Below, in pieces: positions 51,405 through 56,927 of a stretch of DNA of 56,927 bases. Source of the stretch: JAVBMJ01 sp031552535 (lineage in GTDB: Bacteria > Bacteroidota > Bacteroidia > Bacteroidales > Rikenellaceae); contig JAVBMJ010000034.1 of assembly GCA_031552535.1 (NCBI GenBank), forward strand, positions 1-56,927. Direction: 5' to 3'. The position numbers and the translations under genes were made by a program. Under the pieces are notes generated by a model. That model made no database searches, was not told the DNA's origin, and worked only from the letters and a program-made list of their open reading frames with translations. The stretch's first letter is position 1. Each line of letters begins with the position of its first letter.

Positions 51405-54400
51405 TTAGAAAACAACGCTGATACCGGTGTTGATGGTTTTATTCAACGGATAGACATAGCCGTACTCGCTGTTGGGATGCTCAGGATCGACGTGGTCCAT
51501 ACCGCTTATAGTAAAGAGGTTGTAGGCGTTCAGGTAAACCCTTGCCTTCTGGATACCGACGAAAGAAACCCATTTTTCGGGCAGCGTGTAGCCCAACTCA
51601 ATGGTTTTCAGACGCAGGTAGTTCATGCTCTGGGCCGACCATAGCGACGACTGGTCAACCCTGGTGCCGGTATAAGCGTAGCGTCCTGATACCCAGTGGG
51701 TATTGGGGTCGAACGGGTCGGCGTTCGGGTCTGAAGGATGCCATCTGCTGAGGAACTGTTCGAGGGCGTTGCCGTTCCACATAAGGGGCTCGTTGAACAT
51801 TTCGGGGTAGGAAACGTTCGCCATGGCTGCACCCTGAAAGAGCATCGTCAGGTCGAGTCCCTTGTAGCTGGCACCGAGCGTGAACCCGAAGAACGCCTGG
51901 GGAGTGCTGTTGGTGCATATAGGATGGTGGTCTTCGCCGTCTATTACCCCGTCGCCGTTATAGTCCTCGTAGCGGTAGTCGCCGGGCAGTGTTCCTTTAC
52001 CTACGAATACGGGGCTGTTGATTATGTCATCCCATGAGCTGAACTGGCCGTTATCGCCGTGCCCGAACATGATGTTGGTGTAGCGTCCTTCCTCACAGAA
52101 ACGCCAGTAATCCCACGAGTTGGAGTAATTAGTGCGAACCCTGTCCGTCCACATGCGGCGCGTCATCGAGAAGTTACCATCGATGCTGTACGAGAAGTCG
52201 TTGCCTATCCTGTTGCGGTGGCTGACCGAGATTTCGAAACCGCGGTCACGGTCCGACTCCAGGTTCATCCTGGCCAGCGTCGAGCCGACGGTTTCCGGGA
52301 TCGCCGCTTCGAGGGTGTTCATCAACCCGTCGCGGTTGCGCTGGAAAATCTCGAAGGTGAAGCCCAGCATCCCGTGCCACATTTCGGCATCGATACCGAT
52401 GTTGGTCGTGCGAACGGTATACCAGGTCAGGTCAGGGTTCGGAAGCCCTTTGAAGCCCAGAGCGCTCACGAACTTGCCGTCGAAAATGCTCCCGCCGGGA
52501 TATTCCTTGTAGTTGAGTGGCGTGTAAGGATAATTATAGCCTGAGATAAACTCGTACTGAGACGCGTTCTCATCACCCATTTCGCCGTAAGAGGCGCGCA
52601 GCTTGATATTGTTGATGAAGGAGAGGGCGGATGCGTTTTTGAAGAACTTCTCTTCGGATATGCGCCATCCTACGGATCCGCCGGGGAAGAATCCCCACTG
52701 GCTGCCTTTCTGGAATTTGGACGAACCGTCGTAACGGAAGCTGAATTCGGCTATGTATTTTCGGTTGTAGTCATAGTTGACCCTGCCCACTAGACCTTTG
52801 TTGACGGTCTTCCAGAGGCTGCCCGGATCGATGTAACCCTGCTGTCCGTCGGCTATGCCCGCGATCAGGTATTCCATCGGAAGGCCCAATTGGCGCTGGG
52901 CGTAGAAGTTGTCTTTTTCGCGGGTGAATTCTTCGAACAGAACCAGGCCGGTAACGTTGTGCGCTCCTGCGAACGTGCGTTTGTAATTGAGCGAGAACTG
53001 CATCATAGATTCGGGACGCCTGTAATAAGCGCGCTTGAGCAGGTTGGGCGACTGGTTCTTGGTAGGCTTGTAGACCTGCGTTGTGGGATCGTAGGTGTAC
53101 AAGGTGAATTCTTTTTGGAATTCCTTATCGTCGTCGATTGTCAAGTCGTACCCCAGCATCACCTTGGCCGACAGCCCCTCCACGAAAGGCACGTTGTAGT
53201 CCAGCGTGAAGTTGGAAGTGAAAGTCTGCCCGATGTGGCGTTTGTAGCCCGTCTTGTCGCTCGAGGAGAGTACCGACGCGCCAGGGATGCTTCCCAGGAT
53301 GGCGTTGTCGTATTCCGGGTTGTCGTTGGCGTAAAAGGGCTCGCCGGGCGGGGTGCGCCAAAGGGATTTGAAAACCTCCATGGTGTTCTGGTACTGCTTG
53401 TCGCGCTGGTTGATAATGCCACCTACCTGAAGCGAGGCAGTCAGGTCTTTAGTGATTTTGGCTTCGACGTTGGAGCGTATGTTGTAGCGCCGGAAGTTGT
53501 TGTCCCCCGTTTTGAAAAAACCCTCCTGGTACATGTAGCCCAGGTTGAAGAAATAATTGACACGGTCCGTCGAGCCGCTCGCGCTGATATTCTGCTGCCA
53601 TTGCGGGGCAAAATCCTGGATAGTGTGCCCGTACCAGTCGTATTCGCGTTTGGTACCGTTGCGGTACTCTTCGATCTGTGCGTCGGTATAGGTGCGCGCC
53701 GGGTTGTCGAAGCGGTGCATCGTTTTCTCATTGATCAGGATCATACGGTCGACCGCGCTCACCGGCTTAGGGAATCCCGTAGGCATCTGCACGCCGTAGT
53801 AGCCCTGGTATTCGAGGTTGAACTTGTCCTTGGTACCTTTTTTCGTTGTGATAAGCACCACGCCGTTAGCTGCACGCACACCGTAGATCGCGGCCGAGGC
53901 GTCTTTCAGTACGGAGATGCTTTCGATTTCATTAGGGTCGAGGATGCCCATGTTGTCGCGGGGCACCCCGTCGATAATGACAAGCGGGTTGCCGTAGCCG
54001 CGTATATCGAACGAAGCGTCGAAGTTACCCGGTTCGGAGGTGCGCTGCACCACGCGTACGCCGGGCAGTTTACCCGTAAGCATATTCTGGACGTTCTGGG
54101 TTTTGGTGGTCTTGATGTCCTCGCCCGTTACGGCCGAAACCGCCCCAGTGAGCGTCACCTTTTGCTGGACGCCGTATCCGACCACTACCACTTCCTCGAT
54201 GCTTTCGGTATCGGCTGCCATGGATATGGTGATGGAAGTTTTGTTGCCCACGTCGATGATTTGGCCCACATAGCCAAGGAATGACGCCTTAAGCTTCTGG
54301 GTAGGCAGGGCGTTGATGACGAATTCACCCATTGCATTTGAGGTGGTTCCCTGAGAAGTCCCCTCGATTATGATATTGACTCCCGGGAGGGGTTGTCCTG

Positions 54401-54539
54401 TGGCTGCGTCGACGGCTTTCCCTGTTATTCTCACAGGAGCTTGTGCGTAGGTAGCCCCTGTAATCCCGAATAAAATGAATCCGGACAGGATGATTACCAT
54501 AAGCGACTGCAACGATTTCGCTTTGTTGAAATTGCTCAT
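51405..54539 (-). CDS. SusC-like TonB-dependent transporter of the large locus
   Basis: The 1044-residue protein has a signal peptide (1-33), a carboxypeptidase-regulatory-like domain (about 36-110), the TonB-box-like EEVVVVGYG (115-123), a plug with SISVLKDASAAIYGVRAANG (208-227), and a beta-barrel ending in NTGISVVF. No STN domain is present, so signalling through an anti-sigma factor is unlikely. It should import oligosaccharides released at the cell surface into the periplasm for GH38, GH88 and GH92. The gene is 144 bp after the GH88 gene. Confidence 0.93.
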   Translation of the reverse strand: MSNFNKAKSLQSLMVIILSGFILFGITGATYAQAPVRITGKAVDAATGQPLPGVNIIIEGTSQGTTSNAMGEFVINALPTQKLKASFLGYVGQIIDVGNKTSITISMAADTESIEEVVVVGYGVQQKVTLTGAVSAVTGEDIKTTKTQNVQNMLTGKLPGVRVVQRTSEPGNFDASFDIRGYGNPLVIIDGVPRDNMGILDPNEIESISVLKDASAAIYGVRAANGVVLITTKKGTKDKFNLEYQGYYGVQMPTGFPKPVSAVDRMILINEKTMHRFDNPARTYTDAQIEEYRNGTKREYDWYGHTIQDFAPQWQQNISASGSTDRVNYFFNLGYMYQEGFFKTGDNNFRRYNIRSNVEAKITKDLTASLQVGGIINQRDKQYQNTMEVFKSLWRTPPGEPFYANDNPEYDNAILGSIPGASVLSSSDKTGYKRHIGQTFTSNFTLDYNVPFVEGLSAKVMLGYDLTIDDDKEFQKEFTLYTYDPTTQVYKPTKNQSPNLLKRAYYRRPESMMQFSLNYKRTFAGAHNVTGLVLFEEFTREKDNFYAQRQLGLPMEYLIAGIADGQQGYIDPGSLWKTVNKGLVGRVNYDYNRKYIAEFSFRYDGSSKFQKGSQWGFFPGGSVGWRISEEKFFKNASALSFINNIKLRASYGEMGDENASQYEFISGYNYPYTPLNYKEYPGGSIFDGKFVSALGFKGLPNPDLTWYTVRTTNIGIDAEMWHGMLGFTFEIFQRNRDGLMNTLEAAIPETVGSTLARMNLESDRDRGFEISVSHRNRIGNDFSYSIDGNFSMTRRMWTDRVRTNYSNSWDYWRFCEEGRYTNIMFGHGDNGQFSSWDDIINSPVFVGKGTLPGDYRYEDYNGDGVIDGEDHHPICTNSTPQAFFGFTLGASYKGLDLTMLFQGAAMANVSYPEMFNEPLMWNGNALEQFLSRWHPSDPNADPFDPNTHWVSGRYAYTGTRVDQSSLWSAQSMNYLRLKTIELGYTLPEKWVSFVGIQKARVYLNAYNLFTISGMDHVDPEHPNSEYGYVYPLNKTINTGISVVF

Positions 54540-54683
54540 AATGGATTAAGTTTTTTAGTGAGTTAGCTGTTAAGGGATTCTGTGGCCATTTGCCGTGGCA
54601 ATGGGTCAGGATGTATTTTTGGGTGTGCTCTCTTTCTTCATAGGTGGTAGGATTTTTATGGGTAAATGGTAAAATGGCTGAAT

Positions 54684-55865
54684 TTAATTGCCGGATATAC
54701 GGTGCAGCCGGGTCAAGGCCTCGATGTAGTAATAGTCGGCGTAAACGATACTGGCGTCCACTTCCGAGCCGTGGGGCATATGGCCTACGCAGTGTGACAG
54801 GAACGCGGAGTTTGCATCGCCGCTTTTATAGGGAGCCGAACCGAGGGCTTCCAGTATTTTCACGGCAGCATCCATATACCGAGCCTCCCGTGGGGCATCG
54901 CACATGCCGGAAAGTTCCACCAGCGCGGAAGCGGCGATAGCCGCTGCCGAGGCATCGCGCGGAGCATCAGGAATCGCCGGGTCGTCGAAATCCCAGTAAG
55001 GGACCATATCGTCCCCCACCTTGCTCAGGAACAGGTCGGCTGCGTCGCATGCCGCCTTCAGGAATTGCCCGTCGCGCGTATAGCGCGTACACATCGTATA
55101 ACCGTAGACCGCCCAAGCCTGTCCGCGCGCCCAGGTCGAACTGTCCGAATATCCCTGGTGCGTTATGTGTTGGATGGCGTCTCCGCTCAGTGTGTCGTAG
55201 ATCACCACGTGGTAGGTGCTGTGATCGGGGCGGAAATGGTTTTTAAGCGTAGTGCGGGCGTGATTGCAGGCTATATCGTAGTAATCGGGACTCCCCCCGT
55301 TGGCTGCGGCCCAAAACAGCAGTTCGATGTTGATCATATTGTCTATAATAGTATTATGAGGCCATCCTTTGGTTTGTACCATATAGGGCCATGAATGCAG
55401 GGTGCCTACCGTGGGGTTGTAAAGCTGCGAAAGTTTGGCCGCCGCACGCAGCAGCGCATTTTTATATGTATTGTTCCCTGTCAGTTCGTAAGCGTTGGCC
55501 ATAGAAGCATATGCCATTATTCCCAGATCGTGGTTGCCTATTTTATCTGCAAGGGCCGACTGCAGGAGTGTAAAGCGCTCGGCTGCACGCCGTACTGCAG
55601 TATCGGCCCGGTATTCGTAGACATACCATAATATACCGGGAAAATAACCGCTTGTCCAGTCATCGGGCGCCACGCAGCTCCATTGTGTCTCTGCAGAGGG
55701 TATGTTGCGCGGGATTTTAAGCGAATCCGTCAGCGACGGCAGCGCTTCCAGGATTTTTTCAGTACAATAATCCAGTCCAGCTTCAGGGTCGATTGCCTGG
55801 GGCTTGCCGTGGCAGGCAGCCAGTAAAAGGGGCAAACACAAGGCAAGGGTTAGACATTTAAGCAT
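54684..55865 (-). CDS. GH88 unsaturated glucuronyl hydrolase-like lipoprotein
   Basis: Read from MLKCLTLALCLPLLLAACHG (393 residues, lipobox Cys18) rather than the ATG 30 bp upstream. The (alpha/alpha)6 GH88 fold is seen in WTSGYFPGILWYVYEY, NTIIDNMINIELLFWA (with the candidate catalytic Asp), STWARGQAWAVYGYTMCTRY and PYWDFDDPAIPDAPRDASA. GH88 hydrates the 4,5-unsaturated uronic acid left by lyases and so releases it. This fits with the lyase encoded in the same locus. It is the first gene of the locus in transcription order. Confidence 0.9.
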   Translation of the reverse strand: MLKCLTLALCLPLLLAACHGKPQAIDPEAGLDYCTEKILEALPSLTDSLKIPRNIPSAETQWSCVAPDDWTSGYFPGILWYVYEYRADTAVRRAAERFTLLQSALADKIGNHDLGIMAYASMANAYELTGNNTYKNALLRAAAKLSQLYNPTVGTLHSWPYMVQTKGWPHNTIIDNMINIELLFWAAANGGSPDYYDIACNHARTTLKNHFRPDHSTYHVVIYDTLSGDAIQHITHQGYSDSSTWARGQAWAVYGYTMCTRYTRDGQFLKAACDAADLFLSKVGDDMVPYWDFDDPAIPDAPRDASAAAIAASALVELSGMCDAPREARYMDAAVKILEALGSAPYKSGDANSAFLSHCVGHMPHGSEVDASIVYADYYYIEALTRLHRISGN

Positions 55866-56101
55866 GTACGGTTTTATTTGGGTGATTCGAACCACACAAA
55901 TAAATTTGCACGCTATTAATAACGACTTAATTTCTACTTAATCGATATATTTTTTGCGCGTATTCCGGATAACGGGCGGGTGAAACGCGGGCTGCGGCCT
56001 GTGGCGTGCGATTTTTTGCCGATATAAATAATTGATTATCAGCATATCGCCTAACACATTTTGTATCTTTATGACTATCAACCTCATAAAGAATAAGTAA
56101 G

Positions 56102-56553
56102 GTATATTCGAGCAATCTGACTGACAACCAATACGCCACAATCTTAGGCACGGTGACAAGCGCAAGCGAAAACATTCATTGAAAGGGATTTTTGACGCCA
56201 TTTTCTATCTTCTAAAGACTAGGAGTCAATGGCGTATGCTTACCGATAGTTTTCCTCTGTGGCAGTCGGGTTACTACTATTTCCGCAAATGGAGTCGGAA
56301 TGGGTCTTTCAAAAAAGTTCATGATTTCCTGCGGGGCGTTTTACGCCAGCGTGTTGGGCGTGAGATTTCGCCAAGTGTGAGAATTGTTGACAGTCAGAGC
56401 GTTCGCGGTACTTATCGCAGCAAGCAGAGCGGCATCGATGGCGGTAAGCGGGTGAAAGGACGCAAACGCCACATCATTACCGACACGCAGGGTTTGTTGC
56501 TGGCGGTGAAGGTTCAGGTTGGCAAAAGTAACCTCGATGTCAAGCACCTCTAA
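56102..56553 (+). pseudogene. Broken IS5-family transposase gene
   Basis: The plus strand first gives SNLTDNQYATIL and then, in another frame, DKRKRKHSLKGIFDAIFYLL, SQWRMLTDSFPLWQSGYYYF and IVDSQSVRGTYRSKQSG with GGKRVKGRKRHIITDT. These match the N-terminal and first DDE part of IS5-type transposases. A frameshift near 56150 and the loss of everything after KVQVGKSNLDVKHL (where it meets an integrase fragment) make it inactive. No terminal repeat could be recognised. Confidence 0.8.
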
Positions 56554-56556
56554 ACG

Positions 56557-56790
56557 CTACATCTGCTTCTGGTACTTGCTTAGCTTGTCCTCGATTTGCT
56601 TCTGGTGTTGGCGGAACAGCGGGTAATTGTCTATCAATCTGCCCTTGTCGTAATCCCACGAATCAACAGGGATACTCACTCCAAGGCTTTGATATTTAAC
56701 TTGTTCTCCCTTTGTAAACCTCAGGAATAGCGGGATGGTGTTGTTTTGGAAAATCCGGTCTTTCCTGCAAATAACTTTGATTTTAAGGAT
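56557..56790 (-). pseudogene. N-terminal remnant of a CTnDOT-type tyrosine recombinase
   Basis: KIKVICRKDRIFQNNTIPLF, LRFTKGEQVKYQSLGVSIPV and DSWDYDKGRL are the arm-type DNA-binding domain of a Bacteroidales integrase. The gene is cut at its first codons by ISAon1 (56791) and after about 75 residues by the IS5-type fragment. The core-binding and catalytic domains are missing. Confidence 0.8.
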
Positions 56791-56927
56791 CAATGTAAAA
56801 ACCGGGTGGAGCGGGTTGTATTAAGCGAATATTTTGGATAGTCTGAAAATGAAGAACGGGATGTCCCGCACACCCCAGAACTGTGCCCTGAAAGCTTTGA
56901 TTTTAGCATTGAACGATTCAGCCGAGG
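56791..56927 (-). mobile_element. Second ISAon1 copy, partial, continuing past the window
   Basis: All 137 visible bases are identical to 9314-9450 and lie in the same orientation. The two copies thus form long direct repeats 46 kb apart. Confidence 0.92.
56821..56927 (-). CDS. ISAon1-family transposase, C-terminal end (partial)
   Basis: The stop codon is at 56821, as at 9344 in the complete copy, and the visible 35 codons encode the same AESFNAKIKAFRAQFWGVRD ending followed by PFFIFRLSKIFA. The remainder lies outside the window. Confidence 0.9.
   Translation of the reverse strand, partial: SAESFNAKIKAFRAQFWGVRDIPFFIFRLSKIFA

Noticed and set aside
1..56927. CRISPR array, tRNA or rRNA genes
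   Set aside because: No regularly spaced short repeats, cloverleaf or rRNA core sequence was seen in any part of the window.

Overview
The window is chromosomal DNA from a member of the Bacteroidota, most likely order Bacteroidales. The evidence is two SusC/SusD pairs, many Cys lipoproteins, several TAnnTTTG -7 promoter elements, CTnDOT-type tyrosine recombinase fragments and an ISAon1 (ISL3-family) element. The genus cannot be fixed from sequence alone.

Layout. (1) 1-9,313: a partial transposase at the edge, a 162-bp MITE-like element, then a minus-strand operon susC-susD-zinc metallohydrolase lipoprotein-DUF4302, followed by a frameshifted partial copy of the DUF4302 gene. (2) 9,314-11,339: an intact ISAon1 copy with a 5'-truncated gene on each side, which looks like a deletion scar. 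(3) 11,429-14,640: a plus-strand stress-type module in which two nearly identical VOC proteins bracket a pyruvate oxidase, followed by a 16-Cys copper-storage-like four-helix protein; a palindrome lies before each VOC gene. (4) 14,668-22,970: a SIMPL lipoprotein, a winged-helix protein, a large UvrD-like helicase with a nuclease insertion, zinc ribbon and HRDC domain, a possible structured RNA with a 32-codon ORF, a hipBA toxin-antitoxin pair with a readable promoter and operator, a broken fic gene and an integrase remnant. (5) 23,280-26,670: a cobalamin riboswitch followed by nrdD-nrdG and a corrinoid adenosyltransferase. This operon sits between two pieces of an integrase. (6) 27,711-55,865: a 28-kb minus-strand polysaccharide utilisation locus with GH88, susC, susD, DUF3823, a lyase/beta-helix protein, GH38, a membrane-spanning regulator, three GH92, a GxGYxYP protein and GH116. 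(7) 56,102-56,927: a damaged IS5-type transposase, an integrase N-terminus and the start of a second ISAon1 copy.

How the genes work together. In the large locus SusC/SusD and DUF3823 should bind and import a glycan. The lyase and GH88 point to uronic acid, and GH38 plus three GH92 point to alpha-mannose. Together they suggest an acidic, mannose-rich glycan such as a glucuronomannan-like polymer (inference). No two-component hybrid sensor or sigma/anti-sigma pair is seen. The only regulator in the locus joins a periplasmic lectin-like/Kelch sensor through one membrane helix to a cytoplasmic winged-helix/TPR activator, and it is the most unusual protein in the window.
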